The notes beneath the pieces were generated by a model. That model did no database searches. It was not told the origin of the DNA and saw only the letters and a list, made by a program, of their open reading frames with translations. From Pseudooceanicola batsensis HTCC2597 (lineage in GTDB: Bacteria > Pseudomonadota > Alphaproteobacteria > Rhodobacterales > Rhodobacteraceae): a stretch of 64,000 nucleotides of DNA. The translations under genes were made by a program, and so were the position numbers. Location: assembly GCF_000152725.1 (NCBI RefSeq), contig NZ_CH724131.1:3031236-3095235 (forward strand). Direction: 5' to 3'. This document shows, piece after piece, positions 46,444 through 55,112 of this stretch; the stretch's first letter is position 1, and each line of letters begins with the position of its first letter.

Positions 46444-48987
46444 TCAGTCCGCCGACCGCAGCACCCGCGCCGGCCGCGCCGCCAGCGGTCGCCAGGCAAA
46501 GGCCAGGCCCGCCAGCAGGTTCGCGGCCAGCCCGCCCAGCACGACGGCCAGGGCATTGCTCCAGATCACCTCGAACGGCGTCTCCAGCACGAAGAAGCAC
46601 ACCGCCCAGCCCCCGGCGATCCCCGCCACCAGGGCCACCGTGCCGGCGCCCGCCCCCGTCAGCGCCGACCGCAGCGCGAGGCTCTGCAGTATCCGCCCGC
46701 GCGAGGCGCCCAGCGTCTTCAGCAGCGCCGCCTCGTAGACCCGCTCCCGCTCGCCCGAGAGCGCGGCGCCGATCAGCACCAGGAACCCGGTCAGCAGGGT
46801 TGCCCCCGCCCCCCAGGACGTGGCCGAGGCGATGCCACCCAGCAGCGCCGCCACCTGGTCGATCGCGTCCCGCACCCGGATCGCGGTCACGTTGGAATAC
46901 ATGCGGCCGATGTCGCGCAGGATCGCCGCCTCGGCCTCGGGCGCGGCATAGACCGTGGCGATGAAGGAATGCGGTGCGCCCTCCAGTGCCGAGGGGTTCA
47001 TCGCCGTGATGAAGCCCATTCCCGCGGTCGAGAAATCCACCTCGCGGAACGAGGTCACGGTGCCGGTCATGTCGCGCCCGAGGATGTTGATCGTCATCTC
47101 GTCGCCGATCTTCAGTCCCATCTCTGCCGCCTCCTCTGCGGCAAAGGAGATCTGCGGCGGCCCGTCGTAGGCCTCGCCCCACCAGTCGCCGGCGGTGATC
47201 CGCGTGGTCTCGGGCAGGGGGCCCGAATAGGTCACGCCCCTGTCGCCGCGCAGCACCCAGTGATCGCCCGCCACCTCGCGCGCCGGGCGCCCGTTGATCC
47301 GGGTGATGATCCCGCGCAGCATCGGCGCGCTGTCCACGCGGCTCACCGCCGGATCGCCCTCGACCCGCTCGAGGAACCCGCCGATCTGGTCCTTCTGGAT
47401 GTCGACGAAGAAATAGGACGGCGCGCGCTCGGGCAGATCCCGCGTGATCGCACCGCGCAGATTGCCGTCGATCTGCCCGACCGCCGCCAGCACCGACAGC
47501 CCCAGCCCCAGCGACAGCACCACCGGCAGCGCCTCGCTCCGCGGTCCGCCGATCGCGGCCAGCGCCCATCTCAGCGGCGCCCGCCCCCGGGCCCCCGCCT
47601 GTGCCCGCCGTGCGAGCCGGCGGATACCGATCCCGGCCAGCGCCAGCAGCACCAGCGCGAAGACGATCCCGCCCGCGGTCCAGAGCGTCAGCACCCAGGT
47701 CCCGCTGAAGAGCGCCGCAATCCCCACCAGCAGCCCCAGCAGCGCCATGATCGCGATCAGGTAGGGCAGCCGGGGCAGGTCGCCGCCCGCCGAAAGGGCA
47801 TCGCGGAAGAGCGTCGCCGCGCGGATCTGTTCGGTCCGGGCCAGCGGCCAGAGCGTGAAGATCAGCGCGGTCAGCGCGCCGTAGACCGCCGCCTCGACCA
47901 GCGTCGCGGGATAGAGGCCGAACCGCGCCGGCACCGGAAGCTGTTCGGCGATCACCGGTGCCAGCGCCAGCGGCACCAGCGCGCCCAGCAGCAGCCCCGC
48001 CGCGATCCCCGCCACCGCCAGCGCGCCGATCTGCAGGAAATAGGTCAGGAAGATCACCCGCCGTGTCGCCCCCACGGTCCGCAGCGTGGCGATCACGGCG
48101 GTCTTGCGTGCCAGATGCGCGCGCACCGCCGCCGAGACGCCGACGCCTCCGACCGCCAGCCCCGACAGCCCGACGAGCACGAGGAAGGCCCCCAGCCGCT
48201 CGACGAAGCTCTGGACCCCCGGCGCACCGTTCCGCGAATCCCGCCAGCGCAGGCCGGAGGTCTCGAACCGCTCCAACGCCTCCGCCTTCACCGCGTCGAG
48301 CGGACGGTCCTCCGGCAGCAGCATCCGGTAGTGGCTGTCGAAGAGCGTCCCGGCCTGCAACAGCCCGGTCCCCTCGAGATCGGCCCGCCGCACGATCATC
48401 CGGGGCCCGAAGCCGAACCCGCCGGTGGCGCTGTCGGGCTCCCGCTCCAGCACCGCGCCCAGCACGAACTCCTTTGACCCGAGCCGGAGCATGTCGCCCC
48501 GTTCCAGCCCCAGCCGGTCCGTCAGCAGCGCCTCGGCCACCACGCAGGGCCGCGCGGGGTCGCAATCCAGGGCCTCGGGCAGCGGCATCTCGGGCGACAG
48601 CGCGACCGTCCCGACCAGCGGATAGGCATCGTCCACCGCCTTGATCTGCGTCAGCGCCCGCTCCACCGTGCCGTCGTCATCCGGCACCGTCGCCATCGAC
48701 CTGAAATCGGCGATCTCCGAGACCGCCGAGGCCACAGATCCCATCCAGCCCTTTTCCTCTTCCGTGGCGAAGCGGTAGGTGAAACTGACCTCGGCATCGC
48801 CGCCCAGCAGCGCCGCGCCCTCTTCGGTCAGCCCCGCCTCGATCGAGGCGCGGATCGTGCCGACCCCGGCGATCGCCGCCACACCGAGCGCGAGGCAGGC
48901 CAGCAGGATGCGGAACCCCGAAAGCCCGCCCCGCAGTTCGCGCGCGGCGAAACGGCCCGCCTGGGCGAGGTCGCGGCGAAAACTCAC
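46444..48987 (-). CDS. ABC transporter permease, FtsX/MacB-like, large (YbbP type)
   Basis: 847 residues from GTG 48987, which overlaps the ATPase stop by 4 bases (GTGA). It has the layout of large FtsX-domain permeases: one helix at about 24-45, a long periplasmic part, then clusters of helices (about 255-450 and 710-830) such as AFLVLVGLSGLAVGGVGVSA and ALTGAGAGTVALVAGIAGG. YbbP-type permeases work with a YbbA-type ATPase and are often linked to TesA-like esterases; here the esterase gene is divergent and adjacent. The substrate is not known; lipoprotein or lipid export is inferred. Confidence 0.88.
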   Translation of the reverse strand: MSFRRDLAQAGRFAARELRGGLSGFRILLACLALGVAAIAGVGTIRASIEAGLTEEGAALLGGDAEVSFTYRFATEEEKGWMGSVASAVSEIADFRSMATVPDDDGTVERALTQIKAVDDAYPLVGTVALSPEMPLPEALDCDPARPCVVAEALLTDRLGLERGDMLRLGSKEFVLGAVLEREPDSATGGFGFGPRMIVRRADLEGTGLLQAGTLFDSHYRMLLPEDRPLDAVKAEALERFETSGLRWRDSRNGAPGVQSFVERLGAFLVLVGLSGLAVGGVGVSAAVRAHLARKTAVIATLRTVGATRRVIFLTYFLQIGALAVAGIAAGLLLGALVPLALAPVIAEQLPVPARFGLYPATLVEAAVYGALTALIFTLWPLARTEQIRAATLFRDALSAGGDLPRLPYLIAIMALLGLLVGIAALFSGTWVLTLWTAGGIVFALVLLALAGIGIRRLARRAQAGARGRAPLRWALAAIGGPRSEALPVVLSLGLGLSVLAAVGQIDGNLRGAITRDLPERAPSYFFVDIQKDQIGGFLERVEGDPAVSRVDSAPMLRGIITRINGRPAREVAGDHWVLRGDRGVTYSGPLPETTRITAGDWWGEAYDGPPQISFAAEEAAEMGLKIGDEMTINILGRDMTGTVTSFREVDFSTAGMGFITAMNPSALEGAPHSFIATVYAAPEAEAAILRDIGRMYSNVTAIRVRDAIDQVAALLGGIASATSWGAGATLLTGFLVLIGAALSGERERVYEAALLKTLGASRGRILQSLALRSALTGAGAGTVALVAGIAGGWAVCFFVLETPFEVIWSNALAVVLGGLAANLLAGLAFAWRPLAARPARVLRSAD

Positions 48988-49670
48988 GCGGCGGCCTCGG
49001 CGAGGTCGAGTTCGCCGTCGCGCAGCCGGATCACCCGGTCGCAGCGCCGCGCAAGGTCGGGGGCGTGGGTCACCAGCACCAGCGTCGCCCCGTGGCGGTC
49101 GCGCAGCCCGAAGAGCAGATCCATGATCGCGGTGCCGTTCGGCCCGTCGAGATTGCCGGTCGGCTCGTCCGCCAGCAGGATGTCGGGCCGCGGCGCCGAG
49201 GCCCGCGCCAACGCCACCCGCTGCTGCTCGCCGCCCGACATCTGTGCCGGATAGTGATCCGCCCGCGCGGCCAGCCCGACCGTCTCGAGCTCGGCCGCCG
49301 CCCGATCGAAGGCATCCGCCACGCCGGCCAGTTCCAGCGGCGTCGCGACGTTTTCCAGCGCGGTCATCGTCGGAATGAGGTGGAAGGATTGGAACACCAC
49401 CCCCATATGATCCCTGCGGAACCGGGCGAGCGCATCTTCGTCCATCGCGGTCAGATCCTGCCCGAGGGCGCGGATCGACCCGCCGGTGGCACGTTCCAGC
49501 CCGCCCATGAGCATGAGGAGCGACGACTTGCCCGACCCCGAAGGACCGATCAGCCCCAGCGTTTCCCCCGTCGCCACGTTCAGCGTGATGCCCCGCAGGA
49601 TCTCGACGGGTCCGGCATTGCCGTCCAGCGTCAGCCGGGCGTCGTCGAGGGAAAGGATCGCATCTGTCAT
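48984..49670 (-). CDS. ABC transporter ATP-binding protein (LolD/YbbA-like)
   Basis: 228 residues from ATG 49670. Walker A GLIGPSGSGKSSLLML (about 46), Q-loop VVFQSFHLIPTMT, signature MSGGEQQRVALARA and Walker B ILLADEPTGNLDGP are complete; the GNLD end is typical of the MacB/LolD branch. It powers the permease encoded next. The start overlaps the divergent esterase start, so their promoters lie inside each other's genes or are shared. Confidence 0.92.
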   Translation of the reverse strand: MTDAILSLDDARLTLDGNAGPVEILRGITLNVATGETLGLIGPSGSGKSSLLMLMGGLERATGGSIRALGQDLTAMDEDALARFRRDHMGVVFQSFHLIPTMTALENVATPLELAGVADAFDRAAAELETVGLAARADHYPAQMSGGEQQRVALARASAPRPDILLADEPTGNLDGPNGTAIMDLLFGLRDRHGATLVLVTHAPDLARRCDRVIRLRDGELDLAEAAA

Positions 49671-50382
49671 GTCGGTCGTCTCTGCATTGCGGCGGCGCTC
49701 TGGGTCATATGGGCGTTCCCTGCTCTGGAGCAAGGCTTTGGTGCTTGCCGGCCTGCTGGCGCTCGCCGCGCCCGCCCGGGCCGACACGACCGAGATCCTC
49801 GCCTTGGGCGACAGCCTGACCCAGGGCTACGGCCTGCCGGCGGCCGAGGGCTTCGTGCCGCAACTCCAGGCCTGGCTGGACGCGCGCGGTCACGACGTGC
49901 GGATCGTCAACGGCGGCGTCTCGGGCGACACGACGCGCGGCGGCCTCGCCCGCGTGGACTGGTCGCTGACACCCGACATCGACGCCATGATCGTCACCCT
50001 CGGCGGCAACGACATCCTGCGGGGCCTCGACCCGGCCGACACCCGCCACAACCTGCGCGGCATACTCGAGGCCGGGCGGGCGAAGGGGGTCGAGATGCTG
50101 GTGATCGGAATTGCGGCGGCCTCGAACTACGGCAGCGACTACAAGACGGCCTTCGACGCGATCCACCCCGAACTGGCCGAAGAGGCCGGCGCGCTCTACG
50201 AGCCGGGTTTCTTCGCCGCGCTGAGGGAAGAGGGCGACGACGCCGGCGCGGCCCTGCGCTACATGCAGGCCGACGGCATCCACCCCAATGCCGAGGGCGT
50301 GGCGCGGATCGTCGACCGCATCGGCCCCCGCGTCGAGGACCTGATCCGCCGGGCCGGCGCCGCCGACGCCCCCGAGGGCTGA
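49669..50382 (+). CDS. tesA: Arylesterase/lysophospholipase, GDSL (TesA-like)
   Basis: 237 residues from ATG 49669, uncertain; a later TTG or GTG near 49738 is possible and would shorten the signal peptide. The N-terminal hydrophobic stretch ALVLAGLLALAAPARA suggests export. SGNH blocks are present: ALGDSLTQGYG (Ser), GGVSGDTTRGG (Gly), TLGGNDILRG (Asn) and DGIHPNAEG (Asp, His). TesA-like enzymes hydrolyse acyl thioesters and lysophospholipids in the periplasm. It is divergent from the ABC genes. The first MSVVSALRRRSG residues are Arg-rich. Confidence 0.85.
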   Translation: MSVVSALRRRSGSYGRSLLWSKALVLAGLLALAAPARADTTEILALGDSLTQGYGLPAAEGFVPQLQAWLDARGHDVRIVNGGVSGDTTRGGLARVDWSLTPDIDAMIVTLGGNDILRGLDPADTRHNLRGILEAGRAKGVEMLVIGIAAASNYGSDYKTAFDAIHPELAEEAGALYEPGFFAALREEGDDAGAALRYMQADGIHPNAEGVARIVDRIGPRVEDLIRRAGAADAPEG

Positions 50383-50434
50383 GGCCGCCCCCCGCGCCCG
50401 CCGGGACCGAGGCACGCTCCGGCCGGTCCTGAAC

Positions 50435-50592
50435 CTGTGGGGTGCGTGATCGCACGCGCCGCCCGTCGAACGCCGACAGCGCGCCCGCGTCATCGCGGCG
50501 CCTGGCCCGCGGCACTCTTTGGCCGGATAGCCTCGGGTCGTGCCCGTGGATGACGGTCGCGCAGCCCGTAGGGCGGGTTTCCGTCCCGCCAC
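50435..50592. repeat. Cluster of three dispersed palindromes
   Basis: CTGTGGGGTGCGTGATCGCA (50435-50454) and CCCGTAGGGCGGGTTTCCGT (50565-50584) belong to the CGTAGGGTGC family; AGCCTCGGGTCGTGCCCGTG (50529-50548) belongs to the TCGGGTCAAGCC family. They lie between tesA and the FAD reductase gene, which converge. Confidence 0.5.
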
Positions 50593-50605
50593 AAGCACGA
50601 ACCGA

Positions 50606-51754
50606 CTACCGCCCGGTCACGCTCCGCACCATGAAGCCGGGAACCTTCTTCAGCGTCGCCCATGCCAGCGCCGGATATTCGATCTCGCCCGCCATCAGCC
50701 GCAGGTACTCGTGCCGCACGGTGCCCGATCCGCGGAAAGCCCGCACGAAGGCCCCCCGGAACCGCCGGCCAAAGATGATCTGGCGGATCCAGCGCGCATG
50801 GAACATCGCGCGGTGGATCTCGCGCAGCTTCCGCCGGTAGAGCCTCAGCGCGCGCGGCGGGTCTCCGGCCCGGATCGCCTCGGCCGCCGCCTCGGCCGCG
50901 AGCGCCCCCGACTTCATAGCATAGGCGATGCCCTCGCCGGTGATCGGATCGACCAGCCCGGCGGCATCCCCCGCCAGCAGCACCTCGGCCCGGCCCGGCC
51001 GGCGGCGCACGTCGCCGAAGGGTAGAAAGGCACCCTTCACCCGATACGCCCCGGCCACGCCGAAGAGGGCGAGGTAACGCTGCATCGCCGCCTTCATCTC
51101 GGGGTTCTTCGCGTGGACCCCGCCGATCCCGATGGTCGCCGACCCCGCCTTGGGAAAATTCCAGCCATAGCCCCATTCCGCGGCACCGAAGTCGATCCGC
51201 ACCGGCGCGTCGTCCGGCGGCGCGGGGCCCTCGATCTCCAGTCCGAAGCCGATCCGGTCGTGGTCGAAGGCCGCGCCGTAGAGCGTTCGCGCCACCTGCG
51301 AATTCGCCCCGTCCGCGCCGATCAGGACGCGGTAGCGCAGGCTCCGGCCGTCCTTGAGGACGATCCGCCGCGCCGCCGGCTCGAGTGTCTCCACCGCCGT
51401 GCCGGTGAAATCCTCGGCCCCCGAGGCCAGCGCACGCCGGACGATCGCCGCGTCCATGTCGCGTCGCATGGTCATGTGGATGGGCGGGATGCCGTCGATC
51501 CGGGCCAGCGGCTGGCCGTGCGCGTGGAATTCGACCGAACGCTTGGTCAGGATGATTTCCTCGGGGATCGGCTCTCCGAAGATCTCGGCGTAATAGCGAT
51601 AGCTGCGCCCCGTGAACCCGCCGCCGCACAGCTTTTCGCGCGGAAAGGCATGTCTGTCGATCAGCGCCACGCGCAGCCCCGCCCGGGCGGCCACATGGGC
51701 CGCCGCCCCGCCGGCCGGCCCGCCGCCGATGACGATCACGTCATAGTCTTCCAT
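50606..51754 (-). CDS. Geranylgeranyl reductase family FAD-dependent oxidoreductase
   Basis: 382 residues from ATG 51754, overlapping the preceding stop (TGATG). FAD motif YDVIVIGGGPAGGAAAHVAA at the N terminus, EKLCGGGFTGRSY (binding loop), and LLAGDAAGLVDPITGEGIAYA (about 275). The family reduces isoprenoid chains in lipids or pigments, or dehydrogenates other substrates. Bacteriochlorophyll BchP is one member, but no photosynthesis genes are seen nearby, so the substrate is not assigned. Translation is coupled to the lipoprotein hydrolase gene. Confidence 0.85.
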   Translation of the reverse strand: MEDYDVIVIGGGPAGGAAAHVAARAGLRVALIDRHAFPREKLCGGGFTGRSYRYYAEIFGEPIPEEIILTKRSVEFHAHGQPLARIDGIPPIHMTMRRDMDAAIVRRALASGAEDFTGTAVETLEPAARRIVLKDGRSLRYRVLIGADGANSQVARTLYGAAFDHDRIGFGLEIEGPAPPDDAPVRIDFGAAEWGYGWNFPKAGSATIGIGGVHAKNPEMKAAMQRYLALFGVAGAYRVKGAFLPFGDVRRRPGRAEVLLAGDAAGLVDPITGEGIAYAMKSGALAAEAAAEAIRAGDPPRALRLYRRKLREIHRAMFHARWIRQIIFGRRFRGAFVRAFRGSGTVRHEYLRLMAGEIEYPALAWATLKKVPGFMVRSVTGR

Positions 51755-52644
51755 CAACTCTCCGGCTTCAGCCCGAAAAACGCCCGCACATCGTCGAACA
51801 GATGCGGCTCGGTCACGAACAGCAGATGTCCCTGGCCCTCATAGCTGTGGAACTCCTCTGCCTGCAAGCGCCGGGCATAGCGGCGCGTCCTCCGCTCGGA
51901 AAAGACCGAATCCTCGCTGCCGTGGAAAAATCCGATGCGCGCCCCGGCCAGTTCCTCGGGGCGCTCCAGGTACCAGGTCATCAGATCGGCCGTATGCGCC
52001 ATCGTCATCCGCCGCGGCGGGGTGGTGATCTGCCCGCGTTTCAGCGCGGCCATCCGGCGGCTCTGCTCGGCCAGTTCCTCTTCGCTGAAATGCCGTCGGC
52101 CGTAGAGCAGGGTGCGGTAGTTCTCGAGCCAGGCCTCGTCCAGTTCCCGGCCCCGGGCGCGCAGCATGGCCCGGACGACATCCAGCGCCCCCCGGGCCGA
52201 GGCGATGGCCGCGGCCGGAGAGTCGCTGGCCGACGAGACCAGCGCGACCTGCACGTCCCGCGTCTCGAGCCGCCGCGCGGTCTCGAGCGCGATCGGCCCG
52301 CCCGTGGAATAGCCGATCAGATAGACCTCCTTCACCTTCAGCGCGTTGAGATGCCGGGCGATCAGCGCGCCGGAATCGACGATGTCGATCCGGTGATTCA
52401 GCTCCAGCCCGTCGACGCCGGGAAAGCGGTAGGCCAGGACCGTGCTTTCAGGCACGTCCCACTCCAGCACCGGCGCGAAGAGGCGGATCGACGCCAGCGC
52501 CCCGGGAATCACCACGATGGCCCGGTCGATGCCCACCTCGGCATTGCCGTCGTGCACGACGGGGTTGGCCTCCGTCTTCTGTGGCGGGGGCAGGAAGGAA
52601 CAGGCCGTCAGGGCCAGGAGACAGATGAGAGAAAGGAGGCGCAT
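51754..52644 (-). CDS. Alpha/beta hydrolase lipoprotein
   Basis: 296 residues from ATG 52644. The lipobox LLALTAC gives a Cys at residue 15, so the mature protein should be membrane-anchored. Nucleophile GYSTGGPIALE and catalytic His in GQGHLLFVTEPH are clear; the Asp is probably in GFFHGSEDSVF. The hydrolase faces the periplasm, so a role with the envelope lipids is reasonable. It is coupled to the FAD reductase gene. The next gene upstream is an L,D-transpeptidase with 139 bp between. Confidence 0.82.
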   Translation of the reverse strand: MRLLSLICLLALTACSFLPPPQKTEANPVVHDGNAEVGIDRAIVVIPGALASIRLFAPVLEWDVPESTVLAYRFPGVDGLELNHRIDIVDSGALIARHLNALKVKEVYLIGYSTGGPIALETARRLETRDVQVALVSSASDSPAAAIASARGALDVVRAMLRARGRELDEAWLENYRTLLYGRRHFSEEELAEQSRRMAALKRGQITTPPRRMTMAHTADLMTWYLERPEELAGARIGFFHGSEDSVFSERRTRRYARRLQAEEFHSYEGQGHLLFVTEPHLFDDVRAFFGLKPES

Positions 52645-52783
52645 CACCGTCCGCTGGATCAATGCGCGACACAATAACCTTGCTGGCGGGGATGGCCACC
52701 CCGGGCGCGGCCCGTCCCGCTCTCTTCCTGCCCCTTGTGCGCGGCCGGCGCCGGCGCCCGCCGTCCCTGGCCCGGGAACTGCC

Positions 52784-53350
52784 TTACTGAAGCACGGTGA
52801 CAGGGGTGCCGATCTCGACCCGGTTGTAGAGGTCGATGACGTGGTCGTTGATCATCCGGAAGCAGCCGGACGAGGCCCTGCGCCCGATCGACCGCGGCTC
52901 GACCGTGCCGTGGATCCGGATGAGCGTGTCCCGGTTGCCCTCGAAGAGATAGAGCGCCCGCGCGCCCAGCGGGTTGCCCGGGCCGCCGGGCATCCGGTCC
53001 TCGTTGTCCCTGTACTTGCCGTAAAGGCCCGGATCGCGTTCGATCATGTCGTCCGTCGGGCGCCAGGTCGGCCATTTCACCTTGCGCTTGATCGTCGCCG
53101 TGCCGGTATAGCCCAGCCCGGGCTTGGCCACGGCGATGCCATAGCGGATCGCCGCATTCGGGGCGGTGACGTAGTACAGGTAGTAGGCCCGCGGCAGGAT
53201 CACGATCTCGCCTGGCTGGAACCGGCTCGAGATCCGCACCTCCGTGGGCAGCAGGTGCTTCGGCGGGGTATAGGCGAGCGCGGGGGCAGGCAGCGCGGCA
53301 GAGGCCGCGGCGGCGGAAGCGATGGTCAGGAAATCTCGGCGGGTGGTCAT
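52784..53350 (-). CDS. L,D-transpeptidase (YkuD/ErfK family)
   Basis: 188 residues from ATG 53350. The N terminus (TTRRDFLTIASAAAASAALP) is a Tat-type signal. YkuD catalytic motif: His in IRIHGTVEPRSIG and the SSGCFRM Cys (about residue 165). The enzyme makes 3-3 crosslinks in peptidoglycan or anchors lipoproteins to it, with the Cys as nucleophile. The gene is single; its promoter should lie in the 225 bp upstream, just after the cspA terminator. ALPAPALA is a likely cleavage site. Confidence 0.9.
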   Translation of the reverse strand: MTTRRDFLTIASAAAASAALPAPALAYTPPKHLLPTEVRISSRFQPGEIVILPRAYYLYYVTAPNAAIRYGIAVAKPGLGYTGTATIKRKVKWPTWRPTDDMIERDPGLYGKYRDNEDRMPGGPGNPLGARALYLFEGNRDTLIRIHGTVEPRSIGRRASSGCFRMINDHVIDLYNRVEIGTPVTVLQ

Positions 53351-53519
53351 GTGCAGGGGCCTCGGTGCGGGAAATTTTTCAGATTCTGCCACGGGATGGC
53401 CGATTCGTAACGGCCCGGCCGGCCGACCTGTTCCACCTCGGTCGGCAACCTGTGGCCCGTCCGACACGGAAAACCCATCAACTTGCGGTGATCACGCGCG
53501 GATCGCGCACCGAGGGGCC

Positions 53520-53557
53520 GGAAAAAGGAAACGGCCCGCGGGGTGCCGCGGGCCGTT
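53520..53557 (-). terminator. Intrinsic terminator of the cold-shock gene
   Basis: 12-bp stem AACGGCCCGCGG (53530-53541) / CCGCGGGCCGTT (53546-53557), 4-base loop; on the minus strand TTTCCTTTTTCC follows. It lies 22 bases after the cold-shock stop. Confidence 0.85.
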
Positions 53558-53578
53558 CGATGATCACGTCTCTGCGAA

Positions 53579-53785
53579 TCAGAGCAGGGCGAGGTTCGAG
53601 GCGCTCTCGCGTCCGTCGCGGCCGGATTCGAGGTCGAAGCTGACCTTCGCGCCGTCCTGCAGGCCGGTCAGGCCCGAGCGTTCGACGGCCGAGATGTGGA
53701 CGAAAACGTCCTTGCTGCCACCCTCGGGGGCGATGAAGCCGTAACCCTTGGTGGTGTTGAACCATTTCACGGTGCCGGTGGCCAT
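53579..53785 (-). CDS. Cold-shock domain protein
   Basis: 68 residues from ATG 53785 with AAGGAG 9 bases upstream. [15 protein letters not shown] and [14 protein letters not shown] are the two RNA-binding RNP motifs of CspA-type proteins. The first base pair of the gene is followed by a typical 3' terminator. It is an RNA chaperone in the cytoplasm. The 5' leader from the upstream region is long and may carry cold-responsive structure; no part of it is resolved here. Confidence 0.95.
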   Translation of the reverse strand: MATGTVKWFNTTKGYGFIAPEGGSKDVFVHISAVERSGLTGLQDGAKVSFDLESGRDGRESASNLALL

Positions 53786-54206
53786 ATCCGTGTCTCCTTG
53801 TTTCATGCCGCCCACGGGATGCGGCGGCTGCGGCTAACTGAGTCTAACCAAGACTGTCGCCGTATCGCGAAGCAGGGAGTCGGTAGAGGTCGTAAAGCCC
53901 CCCCTTTGTGGCAGCAATCGGAGCCACGTGAAAGCGGAATCGGCGGCATGGGCGTGCGATTGCCGGGCCCGGCGCCCGGCGGCGCCTCGTTTCACGCCGC
54001 AGAAAACGGCCCTTTTGGCCCATTTCAACGTCACCGGGCGGGAACAACGCGGATCTCCGCCGACGCGCGCCCGGCTTTTCAGCGATGTCTCGCCGAAAAC
54101 GCCGCCTCTTTGTTGTGTCGCGGCCGCCGGCCCTTAGATCGTTCCTTGGAAGCGCAGGCCCGGCCGGGGCCGCGCCAAGGACCCAAATCCGATGATCGGA
54201 GGACCA
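53786..54206. other. Gene-free stretch between the cold-shock gene and DUF4168 gene
   Basis: About 420 bp. The cold-shock leader is on the left and the promoter of the DUF4168 gene on the right. No credible reading frame; composition is GC-rich with short AT-rich parts at 53830-53860. Confidence 0.45.
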
Positions 54207-54635
54207 ATGACCTTTATCGCATCCAGAATTCTGCGCAGCGCGATGGTGGCCGGCCTGGCACTGTCGCCGGTGGCGGCGCACGCCCAGGCAGCCGAAGGCG
54301 CCGAGGCCAGCCAGGAAGACATGATGAGCTTTTCCGACGCGCAGCTGGAAAGCTTCGCGGACGCGACGCTGAAACTGCAGGAAGTGCGCAGCACCTATGT
54401 GCCGCAACTCCAGAACGCGTCCGATGACGCCGAGCGCCAGGAGATCGCGCAGGAAGCCAACACCGCCATGGTCGCCGCCGTGCGCGCGGCCGACGGCATC
54501 ACCGTCGAGACCTACAACGCGATCAGCCGCCTGGCCCAGACGGACGAAGAACTGAACCAGCGCCTCGTCAGCATGGTGCAACAGCGCATGCAGACGGAGC
54601 CCGGCGCCGACGAGATGGAGAGCAACGAGGGCTGA
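54207..54635 (+). CDS. DUF4168 domain periplasmic protein
   Basis: 142 residues from ATG 54207, with GGAGG upstream. A signal peptide ends near AAHAQ (about 28). The remainder is helical, with FSDAQLESFADATLKLQEVR and repeated Gln/Asp-rich helices, as in DUF4168 proteins; TYNAISRLAQTDEELNQRL is the family end. It probably sits in the periplasm. Function is not known. A perfect intrinsic terminator follows 28 bases after the stop, so it is a single-gene unit. Confidence 0.8.
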   Translation: MTFIASRILRSAMVAGLALSPVAAHAQAAEGAEASQEDMMSFSDAQLESFADATLKLQEVRSTYVPQLQNASDDAERQEIAQEANTAMVAAVRAADGITVETYNAISRLAQTDEELNQRLVSMVQQRMQTEPGADEMESNEG

Positions 54636-54663
54636 CGCACGCGCGACCCTTGAATGCTACGGA

Positions 54664-54692
54664 AACGCCGCCCCGCGAGGGCGGCGTTTTTT
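54664..54692 (+). terminator. Intrinsic terminator after DUF4168 gene
   Basis: 10-bp stem AACGCCGCCC (54664-54673) / GGGCGGCGTT (54679-54688), 5-base loop, then TTTTTT (54687-54692). Confidence 0.93.
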
Positions 54693-55112
54693 CTGCGCGG
54701 GACTCCTGGAAACGCGCGATGTTGACCGTGGCGTGTACCAATCGGAGGCAGGTCCGCCGACCTCGGTCCGCACCGACCCGGCGCCTTCGTCTACTGCATG
54801 CCCGGTCTCGCCGACCGACGCTTGGACATGCTGGTCCGCGTGGTCGCGGCGCTCCGCTCTGCCGTGGTGGCGAGACTGATCGCCCGGCCGGTCCCGATGT
54901 CCGCCCGGGTCGTCCCGTCCGCTCACATGCCTTGCGTCCGGACCCGGCCCGCGGTGGACGCGGCCTACGCCCGGCGCATCGGCGCGATCAAGGCGCGGTT
55001 CACGGGCGATGCGCGAGGTGAGTGCAGCCCCATCCTAGACCCGGCACCTCGAAGGGGGGCATCCGTAGCGGCGCACCCACGTAGGGTGGGGGTCCACCCC
55101 ACCCACACCCGG
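54693..55112. other. Gene-free stretch before ettA with one palindrome
   Basis: About 420 bp. The right end has CACGTAGGGTGGGGGTCCAC (55079 on), a copy of the CGTAGGGTGC dispersed motif. The open frames before that are GC-rich without recognisable protein content. Confidence 0.45.
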